Source: Actinobacillus sp.
Lineage (GTDB): Bacteria; Pseudomonadota; Gammaproteobacteria; Enterobacterales; Pasteurellaceae
Length of the DNA: 20,452 bases
Assembly: GCA_020026115.1 (NCBI GenBank)
Contig: JAHHQY010000029.1
Coordinates: 1 to 20,452 of the forward strand
Direction of reading: 5' to 3'
Under the pieces are notes generated by a model that did not search any database, was not told the origin of the DNA, and saw only the letters and a list, made by a program, of their open reading frames with translations. This document shows positions 8,699 through 15,904 of this stretch, one piece after another (the stretch's first letter is position 1; every line of letters begins with the position of its first letter). The translations under genes were made by a program, and so were the position numbers.

Positions 8699-9505
8699 TT
8701 ATTTGTTTACCATAATGCGACTAATGCGCCCTTCTGCAATTTCTTCATCACGAATGGTCATAACTTCACAGCCGTCTTTTGTGACCACCAACTGATGTTC
8801 ATATTGTGCGCTATGACTACGGTCTTTGGTTTTTACAGTCCAACCATCTCCCATTAAACGGGTTTCTTTTTTGCCTGCATTAATCATAGGCTCGATGGTA
8901 AACACCATACCTTCTTTTAAGACAACGCCTTCATCATCGCCATAATAATGAAGAACTTGTGGCGCACAGTGAAATTCTGTCCCGATACCATGACCGCAAT
9001 ATTCGCGTACCACTGAAAAACCTTGTGCTTCGGTATATTTTTGAATCGCTTTCCCTACTTCGCGTAAACGAATGCCTGGTTTTACTGTGCGTAAACCAAC
9101 GTAAAGTGCTTCTTGCGCAGATTCTACTAATTTTTGGCTACGGATATTGGTTTCACCCACAACGTACATTTTAGAGTTATCCCCATAGTAACCATCTTTA
9201 ATCACCGTAACATCAATATTAACGATATCGCCTTTTTTTAACACTTTACTGTCACATGGAATACCGTGGCACACAACCTCGTTAATAGAAATGCAAACTG
9301 ATTTAGGAAAACCATGATAATTTAACGGCGCTGGAATTGTTTTTTGTACATTTAACATATAGTTATGACAAATATCATTTAATTCGCCTGTGCTGACGCC
9401 TTCTTTAACATAAGGTTCAATCATCACCAAAACATCGGACGCTAATTTACAAGCAATGCGTAATTTTTTAATTTCATCTTCTGTTCTTAACGGAATATTG
9501 TTCAT
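8699..9505 (-). CDS. map: type I methionine aminopeptidase
   Basis: Removes the initiator methionine from nascent cytosolic proteins, using two divalent metal ions. The 268 residues match bacterial type Ia MetAP (264 in E. coli). All five metal ligands are present at nearly the E. coli positions: D98 (in NIDVTV), D109 (YYGDNSKM), H172 (YCGHGIG), E205 (TIEPMI) and E236 (QYEHQLVV); the substrate-contacting H80 and H179 are also there. The leader has only a weak GAGAGA ribosome site. A consensus extended -10 promoter lies 39 nt upstream, divergent from the erpA promoter, and a strong terminator follows. In E. coli map neighbours rpsB; here it is paired divergently with erpA, as I remember for Haemophilus. 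The extra C-terminal residues after the last ligand are unremarkable. Confidence 0.97.
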   Translation of the reverse strand: MNNIPLRTEDEIKKLRIACKLASDVLVMIEPYVKEGVSTGELNDICHNYMLNVQKTIPAPLNYHGFPKSVCISINEVVCHGIPCDSKVLKKGDIVNIDVTVIKDGYYGDNSKMYVVGETNIRSQKLVESAQEALYVGLRTVKPGIRLREVGKAIQKYTEAQGFSVVREYCGHGIGTEFHCAPQVLHYYGDDEGVVLKEGMVFTIEPMINAGKKETRLMGDGWTVKTKDRSHSAQYEHQLVVTKDGCEVMTIRDEEIAEGRISRIMVNK

Positions 9506-9543
9506 AAAAATCTATCTCTCTTTAATTTGAAAAAAGTTGAAGC

Positions 9544-9552
9544 ATTATAGCA
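9544..9552 (-). promoter_or_regulatory. extended -10 promoter of map
   Basis: On the minus strand the sequence reads TGCTATAAT: a consensus TATAAT (9544-9549) with the TGn extension, 39 nt before the map start at 9505. There is no clear -35, as is common for extended -10 promoters. Confidence 0.6.
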
Positions 9553-9599
9553 CTTTTCAGGGCTTTTTTGCGCCTTATAAAAAAATTCTTTGCCTAACC

Positions 9600-9628
9600 T
9601 TGAATGACTAGAAGGCTTGTAAGATAAT
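9600..9628 (+). promoter_or_regulatory. sigma-70-type promoter of the erpA-yacL-mrcB operon
   Basis: TTGAAT (9600-9605), a 17-nt spacer and GATAAT (9623-9628) lie about 36 nt before the erpA start. It is divergent from the map promoter. I looked for an IscR site, since erpA is IscR-controlled in E. coli, and did not recognise one. Confidence 0.55.
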
Positions 9629-9664
9629 AGCCCACTATTTTTATTATGATACTTAGGAACTTTT

Positions 9665-10012
9665 ATGGCAGATTTCGCTATCCCTTTAACTTTCACCGAT
9701 GCTGCGGCAAACAAAGTTTTTGCACTAATTTCGGAAGAAGAAAATCCAAACTTAAAATTACGCATTTATATTACAGGCGGTGGTTGTAGCGGTTTTCAAT
9801 ACGGTTTTACGTTTGACGAAAAAGTTAACGACGATGATTTAGTCATTGCCCACGAAAAAACTGGCGTTCAACTTGTTGTAGACCCGATGAGTTTACAGTA
9901 CCTCATTGGTGCCAGCGTTGATTATACAGAAGGCTTACAAGGCTCGCGCTTTGTTGTCACAAACCCAAATGCCTCAAGTACTTGCGGTTGTGGTTCTTCT
10001 TTTAGCGTTTAA
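9665..10012 (+). CDS. erpA: A-type iron-sulfur carrier protein ErpA
   Basis: Small cytosolic carrier that receives Fe-S clusters from the Isc machinery and passes them to target enzymes, including those of isoprenoid synthesis. The 115 residues match E. coli ErpA (114). The three cluster cysteines are C41 (ITGGGCSGFQYGF), C107 and C109 (STCGCGSSF), the A-type signature. The ErpA-specific stretches FTDAAANKV and PMSLQYLIGASVDYTEGL favour ErpA over IscA. The ribosome site AGGAA precedes the ATG. It is the first gene of a compact unit: yacL starts 2 nt after its stop. It is far from isc genes in this window, as is usual for ErpA. Confidence 0.96.
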   Translation: MADFAIPLTFTDAAANKVFALISEEENPNLKLRIYITGGGCSGFQYGFTFDEKVNDDDLVIAHEKTGVQLVVDPMSLQYLIGASVDYTEGLQGSRFVVTNPNASSTCGCGSSFSV

Positions 10013-10014
10013 TT

Positions 10015-10386
10015 ATGGATTTTCAATTTAATAATTTATACGGCAAAGTTTTCACTCAATGTTCAATGGATTACGAAGCCTTTGCCCAATGGTTTAATGT
10101 GGAAGTGCCACTCAATAAGGCCTTATTAACACAAGTTCCTAAGGCCATCTCGCGCTTAAATCAGCAAGAACTTCAAGAAATACGCTTTATTGGTCGTGAA
10201 TATAGCCTTTTTCTTAGCACCGACGATGCCGTGGTTAAAGCGAATTTTTTAGGCGATTTAAACGCTGAAGCGGAATTTTTAGAAGACGATTTCCATCTCT
10301 ATACCGATGAAAGTATGAGTACTTGTGGCTTAGATGATTTCGCCCATCTTTTAAATGCCTATTTAACCTTTATCAACGAGAAATAA
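10015..10386 (+). CDS. yacL: UPF0231 family protein (YacL-like)
   Basis: A small acidic cytoplasmic protein of unknown function, 123 residues, like E. coli YacL (120). Shared family features are the N-terminal MDFQF, the QWFNVEVP stretch near 26-33, the EYSLF strand near 62-66, and the C-terminal block YTDESMSTCGLDDFAHLLNAYLTFI with the conserved E-S-x-S-x-C-G-x-x-D-F pattern. No signal peptide or membrane segment is visible. It sits 2 nt after erpA and 2 nt before mrcB, so it is cotranscribed and probably translationally coupled. The location between an Fe-S carrier and a cell-wall synthase does not reveal a function. The symbol follows E. coli and is by family resemblance only. Confidence 0.85.
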   Translation: MDFQFNNLYGKVFTQCSMDYEAFAQWFNVEVPLNKALLTQVPKAISRLNQQELQEIRFIGREYSLFLSTDDAVVKANFLGDLNAEAEFLEDDFHLYTDESMSTCGLDDFAHLLNAYLTFINEK

Positions 10387-10388
10387 TC

Positions 10389-12719
10389 ATGTCCCCTACG
10401 CCGAAAAAGCGTCGTAAAAAAAAGGCGCAAAAAAAATCTTTCGCGCCGAATTTTGGCGCTTTTTTTTCTAGCTTTAAAGAAAATCCCGCGCGCTTTTCTT
10501 TCTGTGCCAAAGTCAGTTTTACCTTACTTTGCTTAGGCGCTTTTTATGGCATTTATTTAGATGGCAAAATTCGTCATAAAATGGACGGTCAAATTTGGCA
10601 ACTTCCCGCCGAAGTTTATGCGCGTATTCCAGAAATTTCCCTTAATTCTCAACCTTCTCGCACCGAAATTTTAGCTTTGCTGGCACAAAATGGTTACCGC
10701 CAAACCACGATGTTAGCCAACCCTGCTGATTATAAAATTCAAGGTAATGAAATTTTATTATTGCGTCGCGCTTTCCCTTTTCCCGGTCAACCGCAAGGGC
10801 AACATCTTTTCCGCTTATTTTTTAACAATAATCAAATATCTCAAATTGACGATTTAACGCAAAATCAGCACGTTACACATTTTCCTTTAGCCCCTAAACT
10901 CATTGCGATGTTGCAATCGGAAAATGAAGATCGTTTAGCCCACAATTTAACGCGTTTTCCTCGTTTGTTAATTGACACCTTGCTTGCGACGGAAGATCGG
11001 CATTTTTTCCAACACGATGGGATTTCACCCCTTGGTATTCTTAGAGCTTTATGGGCGAATTTTCGCGCAGGTCACAAAGTACAAGGCGGAAGCACCATTA
11101 CGCAACAATTAGTCAAAAACTTATTTTTAACGAATGAACGCTCTTTTGTTCGCAAATTTAACGAAGCCTTTATGGCGCTCCTTTTAGATTATCGCTACGA
11201 TAAAAATCAGATTTTAGAAACCTATTTAAATGAAGTGTATTTAGGTCAAATGGGCGACCATCAAATTCATGGTTTTGCCTTAGCGAGTTTATTTTATTTT
11301 GATCGCCCCATTAACGAAATTAGCTTAGATAAAATCGCCTTATTGATTGGTATGGTCAAAGGCCCGTCCTTATACAACCCTTGGCGTAATCCCAGTTTAG
11401 CTCTCCAGCGCCGTAACGTTGTTTTACATATTATGCTGGAAAATAAAATCATTGATGAAAATCTCTACCAAATGCTTCGTCGCCGTCCTTTAGGCGTGCA
11501 AGAAAAAGGCCAAGTGGCGCAAAAATACCCAGCCTTTATGCAAGCCTTACGCCGAGAATTACGCGATCATTTAGGTGCTAGTAAAATTAGTATGCTTTCA
11601 GGAACGCGCATTTTCACCACGTTAGATGTCGAAATGCAACAAGCGGTAGAAAAAAGCGTGCAACAATCCTTACAACAACTGCAAAAACAACGTCGCTTAC
11701 CACTACAAAGTGCGATGATGATTGTGGATTACAAAACAGGTGGCATTCGTGCTTTAGTGAGTGATGCAAACCCGAATTTTGCAGGCTTTAATCGCGCCCT
11801 TGATGCCAAACGCCAAATTGGCTCTTTAGCAAAACCCCCTGTTTATTTAACGGCTTTAAGTGAGCCGAGTCAGTTTGCTTTAAACACCTTGCTTAACAAT
11901 CAACCTTTAAGCATTGCTCAAAAAGGGCAAAAAGCCTGGCAACCGCGCAATTACAACCGTCTTTATAGTGAACCTGTGCTTTTAATTGATGCTTTAACCC
12001 AATCGCTGAATATTCCAACGGTCAATTTAGGCTTAAAAGTGGGGCTGAAAAAGATTATCGCTACGCAAAAAGCGATGGGCTGGGATAACGTGGATATGCC
12101 TAACGTGCCTTCTATGTTGTTGGGAAGTTATAGCATTTCACCTTTTGATGTTACGAGACTTTATCAAACTCTGGCTAATCAAGGGGCGAAAGTGCGTTTA
12201 TCCGCCTTAAATCAAATTACCGATTTAAACGGGCAGGTTTTATATCAAGATACGCGTAATGCGCAACAAGTTGTGCCACAACAAAGTAGTTTTATTACCC
12301 TTTTTGCTATGCAAAATGTGGTTAAAAACGGCACGGCGCGACGTTTACAAAAAAATTTCGCCTCTTTAAATTTAGCGGGGAAAACAGGTACAACAAATCA
12401 ATCGCGCGATACTTGGTTTGTGGGGATTGATGGGCAAAATATTGCGACCGTTTGGGTTGGTTTAGATAATAACGGCAAAACAGGTTTAACGGGGTCTACG
12501 GGCGCTTTACGCGTTTACGAAAATTATTTAAGCCATTACAAACCAGCGCCTCTTAAATTACGCCAACCAAGTGAGATTGATTGGGCGGGCATCAATTTTC
12601 AAGGGGCTTGGCAATGCGATTTACCTTATAAATTACCTTTTTGGCAAACCGCACAAAGCCTAAATTGTAAGCAAGAACAAAAAGCGCGATCCTCTTCTTT
12701 ATGGGATTGGTTTAAATAA
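10389..12719 (+). CDS. mrcB: penicillin-binding protein 1B (bifunctional class A PBP)
   Basis: Peptidoglycan synthase with glycosyltransferase and transpeptidase activity, anchored in the inner membrane. The 776 residues are shorter than E. coli PBP1b (844), but I recall Haemophilus PBP1b being of similar length. A Lys/Arg-rich cytoplasmic tail (1-35) precedes one membrane helix (about 38-57). Then come a UB2H-like region (about 70-160), the GT51 domain with catalytic Glu202 in ATEDRHFF and Glu259 in RKFNEAFMA plus the QGGSTITQQ motif, and the transpeptidase domain with S479-L-A-K482, S539-L-N541 and K665-T-G667. All catalytic motifs are intact. The UB2H region implies activation by LpoB, which I cannot see here. 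The gene is the third of the erpA operon and ends in a terminator at 12722-12768. A terminator-like hairpin lies inside the 5' coding region (10443-10467; see findings). Confidence 0.96.
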   Translation: MSPTPKKRRKKKAQKKSFAPNFGAFFSSFKENPARFSFCAKVSFTLLCLGAFYGIYLDGKIRHKMDGQIWQLPAEVYARIPEISLNSQPSRTEILALLAQNGYRQTTMLANPADYKIQGNEILLLRRAFPFPGQPQGQHLFRLFFNNNQISQIDDLTQNQHVTHFPLAPKLIAMLQSENEDRLAHNLTRFPRLLIDTLLATEDRHFFQHDGISPLGILRALWANFRAGHKVQGGSTITQQLVKNLFLTNERSFVRKFNEAFMALLLDYRYDKNQILETYLNEVYLGQMGDHQIHGFALASLFYFDRPINEISLDKIALLIGMVKGPSLYNPWRNPSLALQRRNVVLHIMLENKIIDENLYQMLRRRPLGVQEKGQVAQKYPAFMQALRRELRDHLGASKISMLSGTRIFTTLDVEMQQAVEKSVQQSLQQLQKQRRLPLQSAMMIVDYKTGGIRALVSDANPNFAGFNRALDAKRQIGSLAKPPVYLTALSEPSQFALNTLLNNQPLSIAQKGQKAWQPRNYNRLYSEPVLLIDALTQSLNIPTVNLGLKVGLKKIIATQKAMGWDNVDMPNVPSMLLGSYSISPFDVTRLYQTLANQGAKVRLSALNQITDLNGQVLYQDTRNAQQVVPQQSSFITLFAMQNVVKNGTARRLQKNFASLNLAGKTGTTNQSRDTWFVGIDGQNIATVWVGLDNNGKTGLTGSTGALRVYENYLSHYKPAPLKLRQPSEIDWAGINFQGAWQCDLPYKLPFWQTAQSLNCKQEQKARSSSLWDWFK
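10442..10467 (+). repeat. CGCGCCGAA motif within mrcB, forming a terminator-like hairpin
   Basis: The motif (10442-10450) lies inside mrcB codons 18-21. GCGCC (10443-10447) can pair with GGCGC (10455-10459) around a 7-nt loop, directly followed by eight Ts (10460-10467). The shape is that of an intrinsic terminator within an open reading frame; the 5-bp stem is short. It encodes part of FAPNFGAFF in the poorly conserved cytoplasmic tail. Confidence 0.55.
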
Positions 12720-12721
12720 AA

Positions 12722-12768
12722 CTCGCGCCGAAAATTTTCTGTGATTTTTTTCGGCGCGAAGGCTTTTT
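12722..12768 (+). terminator. mrcB terminator, inverted pair of the CGCGCCGAA motif
   Basis: TCGCGCCGAAAA (12723-12734) pairs perfectly with its complement at 12748-12759, loop of 13, followed by GGC and five Ts (12764-12768). It begins 3 nt past the mrcB stop. The right arm and its flank are almost repeated at 15745-15767. Confidence 0.75.
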
Positions 12769-12850
12769 AATTAAATAAAGTCTCACCTTTTAAAAGATTT
12801 TCTCTTTAAACTTCCCTTTCTTTTCTTTTTTTGCAAAGGATGAAAAGCGT

Positions 12851-12880
12851 TTGCAAGTCTTCCTCGGACTTTGCTAGAAT
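12851..12880 (+). promoter_or_regulatory. promoter of the secreted 2H-phosphoesterase-like gene
   Basis: TTGCAA (12851-12856), an 18-nt spacer and TAGAAT (12875-12880) carrying a TGn extension (12872-12874) lie about 90 nt before the start. TTTGCAA occurs twice, at 12830-12836 and 12850-12856, 20 nt apart, so a regulator could bind here. The rest of 12769-12971 is T-rich and holds no gene that I can see. Confidence 0.5.
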
Positions 12881-12971
12881 TGCATAAAATTCAGAAGATT
12901 AGCGAAAATTTTCGACAATCTTCTCTATTTTTTCCCCTCATTTCTACATTCTTTTTATTAAGGAGCAAACG

Positions 12972-13616
12972 ATGAAAAAATTCCTTTTCCCTTTAGTTGC
13001 TTTATTACCTGCTAGCGCACTTGCAAGTCAATATGATGTTTTTGTGGATTTCGGGCCAAAAACCGAACAAAACGTCGCAAGTATTTCCCATGCTTTACAA
13101 GGTGTTGGCGTAAACAGTTTATACAGCCAAGGTTATGTTGTGCATTTAACCTTGTATTTAACCGAATACCAAGACGATAAATTACCTGAAATTAAAAAAG
13201 TGGTCGATGAGATTGCCAGCAAACAAAAACCATTTAGCGTTAAATTTAACGGCATTCACGCAACGCCGGGTCATTGGCTTATGTTAGATGCGGTAAAATC
13301 TGCGGAATTACAGAATTTATCTGATGAGGTGGTAAATAAATTAGTGAATGTACGCGATAAAAACGCACAAGTGCCAAATTGGGCAAAAAATATTCCAGCC
13401 AAAGCCGAAAGCTTTAAAAAATACGGTTCACCTAATGTTTATCAAAACTTCGACCCACATTTAACCTTAACAACCCCTGCAAATTACGTTGGCTTGAGCC
13501 AATTCTTCCGTAATTACCCATTTACGCCATTTACAGGCAAAATTAAAGGTATCGGTATCACCAAAGCGGATAATTTAGGTCAATCAAAAGAAATCCTTTA
13601 TTATAAAGCGCTCTAA
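12972..13616 (+). CDS. secreted 2H phosphoesterase / 2'-5' RNA ligase-like protein
   Basis: No named orthologue is recognised. The 214-residue protein opens with a classic Sec signal peptide (MKKFLFPLVALLPASALA, likely cleaved after A18), so the mature protein should be periplasmic or exported. Two His-x-Thr motifs, H58-L-T60 in VVHLTLYLTEY and H163-L-T165 in FDPHLTLTTP, are 105 residues apart, as in the 2H phosphoesterase superfamily (2'-5' RNA ligase LigT, cyclic phosphodiesterases), which acts on 2',3'-cyclic or 2'-5' phosphodiester bonds. A substrate cannot be deduced. The ribosome site AAGGAG sits 6 nt before the ATG. It is flanked by the mrcB terminator and its own terminator, hence monocistronic with its own promoter. 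An exported location is unusual for this mostly cytosolic superfamily. The fold assignment rests on the paired motifs and is likely, not certain. Confidence 0.75.
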   Translation: MKKFLFPLVALLPASALASQYDVFVDFGPKTEQNVASISHALQGVGVNSLYSQGYVVHLTLYLTEYQDDKLPEIKKVVDEIASKQKPFSVKFNGIHATPGHWLMLDAVKSAELQNLSDEVVNKLVNVRDKNAQVPNWAKNIPAKAESFKKYGSPNVYQNFDPHLTLTTPANYVGLSQFFRNYPFTPFTGKIKGIGITKADNLGQSKEILYYKAL

Positions 13617-13623
13617 AAATTCT

Positions 13624-13662
13624 ACTCGCGCCGAAAAAATAAATTTCGGCGCGAGTTTTTTT
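13624..13662 (+). terminator. bidirectional-looking terminator, inverted pair of the CGCGCCGAA motif
   Basis: Perfect 13-bp stem ACTCGCGCCGAAA (13624-13636) with its complement (13644-13656), loop of 7, followed by a T-run to 13662. It ends the 2H-phosphoesterase-like gene and lies only 10 nt from the convergent menC stop, so it may also act on menC transcripts, although the minus-strand U-tract is poor. Confidence 0.85.
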
Positions 13663-13671
13663 ATGTTTCAT

Positions 13672-14685
13672 TTAAAAATCGACTTTCTCTATACATTGAA
13701 TAAAATCTGTATTATCCAAAGACAAGAGCGGTAAATTACAACCTGGCCAAGGGCGAACTAATTGATAATCCATTAAATTTAACGTATCTAAACCAGGCAC
13801 GGTACAAGGCGTATATTGGGCGGAAATTCGTGCTAATTGCGTTAAAGCAAAACTGGATTCCATACTAGAACTTATCACCGCAAGCATACCGAATTCATGC
13901 GCTTGTTGAATTAACTGCACGCATTTTTCCAAACTTCCCACCAACGTAGGCTTAATAACAATGCCGGCAACATTCACATTTTTTTGTAAATTAAAGTCTT
14001 TCTCGCGCACCGTTTCATCCCAAGCAATTCTAATCCCCGTTTCTTCGGCAAACTCTAAACTCTCTTGAGGACTTTTACAGGGTTCTTCTAAAAATTGAAT
14101 GCGCGCACGGCGATCTGGATGCACATATTTAGCAAACATTTGTGCTTTTCCCTTTGTCCAAGAACGGTTGGCATCAAGGCGTACGGCTAAATCAGGAATA
14201 GCCTCAAGCAACATATCCGTAATCATTCCATCGCGATTAGCTTCATATAATCCCACTTTAATTTTGCCAATTTTTTCCCCTGTCATTTTGCCTAATTTTG
14301 CATAAAGTTCATCGGGATCGCCAAAACAAAGCGGTGCGCTTTCATAGCAACCTTTTTCTTGTAATTTTCCTCGCATTTCAAACAGCGCACAACTTAAACC
14401 AAAAGCCACGCTGGGATATAAATCATCCATAGGTAAAAATTCCCCATTATGACTGCGCGCTTCATGCCATTGATACAACCATGCTTTTGCTTGTTCTTTC
14501 GCTTGTGTAAGCGTTTCTTGGCTAAATTCTGGCAAAGGCGCAATTTCGCCCCAACCAATATGTTCACCACATTGCACTTTGACTAATAAGCCTTCTCGCA
14601 CTTTTAAAAAGCGATTACGCAAAATAACTTGGCTATCCACAGGAATTTGGTAGTGATAAAGTTCAAAAGATCGTTTTGTCATCAT
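13672..14685 (-). CDS. menC: o-succinylbenzoate synthase
   Basis: Enolase-superfamily dehydratase that converts SHCHC to o-succinylbenzoate in menaquinone synthesis. It has 337 residues (320 in E. coli). The catalytic set is complete and uniformly offset by ten from E. coli: K141 and K143 (KIKVGLYE), D171 (RLDANRSW), E200 (FLEEPCKS), D223 (AWDETV) and K245 (VIKPTLVG). The two Lys sites flank the barrel, and D171, E200 and D223 bind Mg2+. Two adjacent ATGs exist at 14685 and 14682; AAGGAA is better spaced for the second, so the protein may begin MTKRSF. menB lies upstream on the same strand, but a strong terminator (14733-14761) sits between them, so menC depends on read-through or a promoter I could not identify. 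Confidence 0.95.
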   Translation of the reverse strand: MMTKRSFELYHYQIPVDSQVILRNRFLKVREGLLVKVQCGEHIGWGEIAPLPEFSQETLTQAKEQAKAWLYQWHEARSHNGEFLPMDDLYPSVAFGLSCALFEMRGKLQEKGCYESAPLCFGDPDELYAKLGKMTGEKIGKIKVGLYEANRDGMITDMLLEAIPDLAVRLDANRSWTKGKAQMFAKYVHPDRRARIQFLEEPCKSPQESLEFAEETGIRIAWDETVREKDFNLQKNVNVAGIVIKPTLVGSLEKCVQLIQQAHEFGMLAVISSSMESSFALTQLARISAQYTPCTVPGLDTLNLMDYQLVRPWPGCNLPLLSLDNTDFIQCIEKVDF

Positions 14686-14732
14686 ATTTCCTTTTTCTGC
14701 TTAAAAATGACACATTAAAAATTGAACACAAT

Positions 14733-14761
14733 AAAAAAAGCCGTACTTTGCGTACGGCTTT
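14733..14761 (-). terminator. rho-independent terminator of menB
   Basis: Perfect 10-bp stem AAAGCCGTAC (14737-14746) with GTACGGCTTT (14752-14761), loop of 5, followed on the minus strand by seven Ts (complement of A14733-14739). It begins 8 nt past the menB stop and separates menB from menC. Confidence 0.9.
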
Positions 14762-14768
14762 CGTAATT

Positions 14769-15626
14769 TTATGGATTTCGTTTAAATTTGCCGAAATCTG
14801 GCGCACGTTTTTCGTTAAAGGCGTTACGACCTTCTTGCCCTTCTTCTGTCATATAGAAAAGCATAGTAGCGTTACCCGCTAATTCTTGTAAACCTGCTTG
14901 ACCATCACAGTCTGCATTTAATGCCGCTTTTAAGCAACGTAAAGCAATTGGGCTGTTACGCAACATTTCACGACACCAATGTACGGTTTCTTTTTCTAAA
15001 TCCGCATAAGGTACAACGGTATTAACTAAGCCCATGTCTAAAGCTTCTTGTGCATTATATTGACGGCATAAGAACCAAATTTCACGAGCTTTTTTCTGAC
15101 CGACTAAACGTGCCATATAGCTTGCACCCCAGCCACCATCAAATGAACCCACTTTCGGGCCTGTTTGACCGAAAATTGCATTATCTGCAGCAATGGTTAA
15201 GTCGCAAAGCATATGTAACACATGGCCACCGCCAATAGAATAACCCGCAACCATCGCAACAACAGGTTTTGGACATGAACGAATATCGCGTTGGAAATCA
15301 AGAACATTTAAATGATGAACACCTTTTTCATCTTTATAACCGCCGTAGTCACCTCGTACTTTTTGGTCACCGCCTGAACAGAAGGCTTTTTCGCCTTGAC
15401 CTGTTAACACGATCACGCCAATTTTTTCATCAAAACGCGCATCAGCAAATGCGTTAATCATTTCTTTTACGGTTTGTGGACGAAACGCATTACGCACATG
15501 TGGGCGGTTAATGGTAATTTTAGCAATACCTTCTGGCGATTTATGATAGAGAATATCTTCATAACCTTCGCTAAAATCTTGCCATTCAACCGGTGCATAA
15601 AGTGCATCATCTTTTGGATTTCGCAT
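14769..15626 (-). CDS. menB: 1,4-dihydroxy-2-naphthoyl-CoA synthase
   Basis: Crotonase-family enzyme that cyclises o-succinylbenzoyl-CoA to 1,4-dihydroxy-2-naphthoyl-CoA in menaquinone/demethylmenaquinone synthesis. The 285 residues are the same length as E. coli MenB and appear highly conserved. Visible motifs include CSGGDQKVRGDYGGYK at 83-98 (oxyanion hole and flexible loop), YSIGGGH at 129-135, and GQTGPKVGSFDGGWG at 153-167. Gln154 and Gly156 mark the bicarbonate-dependent class of MenB. The ribosome site AAGGAA is 7 nt from the ATG, with a consensus -10 about 40 nt upstream. Downstream comes menC. The product feeds anaerobic respiration, as does the Rnf/Rsx complex in the same window, but no shared regulation is evident. 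Confidence 0.97.
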   Translation of the reverse strand: MRNPKDDALYAPVEWQDFSEGYEDILYHKSPEGIAKITINRPHVRNAFRPQTVKEMINAFADARFDEKIGVIVLTGQGEKAFCSGGDQKVRGDYGGYKDEKGVHHLNVLDFQRDIRSCPKPVVAMVAGYSIGGGHVLHMLCDLTIAADNAIFGQTGPKVGSFDGGWGASYMARLVGQKKAREIWFLCRQYNAQEALDMGLVNTVVPYADLEKETVHWCREMLRNSPIALRCLKAALNADCDGQAGLQELAGNATMLFYMTEEGQEGRNAFNEKRAPDFGKFKRNP

Positions 15627-15662
15627 AAAAATTCCTTATATTACATTAAAAAAGCGGGGTGG

Positions 15663-15668
15663 ATTATA
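15663..15668 (-). promoter_or_regulatory. -10 element of the menB promoter
   Basis: Consensus TATAAT on the minus strand, 36 nt before the menB ATG. The -35 is weak (TTTTGC at 17 nt). The position directly ahead of a gene whose upstream neighbour ends at about 15839 supports the call. Confidence 0.5.
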
Positions 15669-15748
15669 CCGCAATTTCCCTGTAAGCAAAACTGAGCGCC
15701 CGAGTTTTCTTCTTCTTTCTTTATTTAGCGGAATTTTTAGTCTATTTT

Positions 15749-15757
15749 TTCGGCGCG
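15749..15757 (-). repeat. orphan intergenic CGCGCCGAA motif copy
   Basis: Perfect 9-mer in the menB-purR spacer. Its flank (15745-15767) repeats the right arm of the mrcB terminator at 12745-12768, but the facing left arm is decayed (GCGCCC at 15697-15702), and no plus-strand gene precedes it. This looks like an old inverted pair that has lost one arm. The rest of 15690-15838 holds nothing else that I recognise. Confidence 0.55.
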
Positions 15758-15838
15758 AAGGCTTTTTTTAACCCTTTGATGCTTCTCGCCTTTTGGGGTT
15801 TATTTACTTTTCTTGTTTTGTCGTTGTTTTTTTTGAGT

Positions 15839-15872
15839 AAAAAAAAGCGCATCTTTTTTCAATGCGCTTTTT
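15839..15872 (-). terminator. rho-independent terminator of purR
   Basis: Perfect 11-bp stem AAAAAGCGCAT (15842-15852) with ATGCGCTTTTT (15862-15872), loop of 9, followed on the minus strand by eight Ts (complement of A15839-15846), 33 nt past the purR stop. Confidence 0.85.
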
Positions 15873-15904
15873 AAATGTTTGCCTTGCCATTAACTTGGCT
15901 TTTT

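Noticed and set aside
9502..9765. 87-codon minus-strand ORF overlapping the map-erpA spacer
   Set aside because: It covers the erpA 5' end and both promoters; the translation has no recognisable features.
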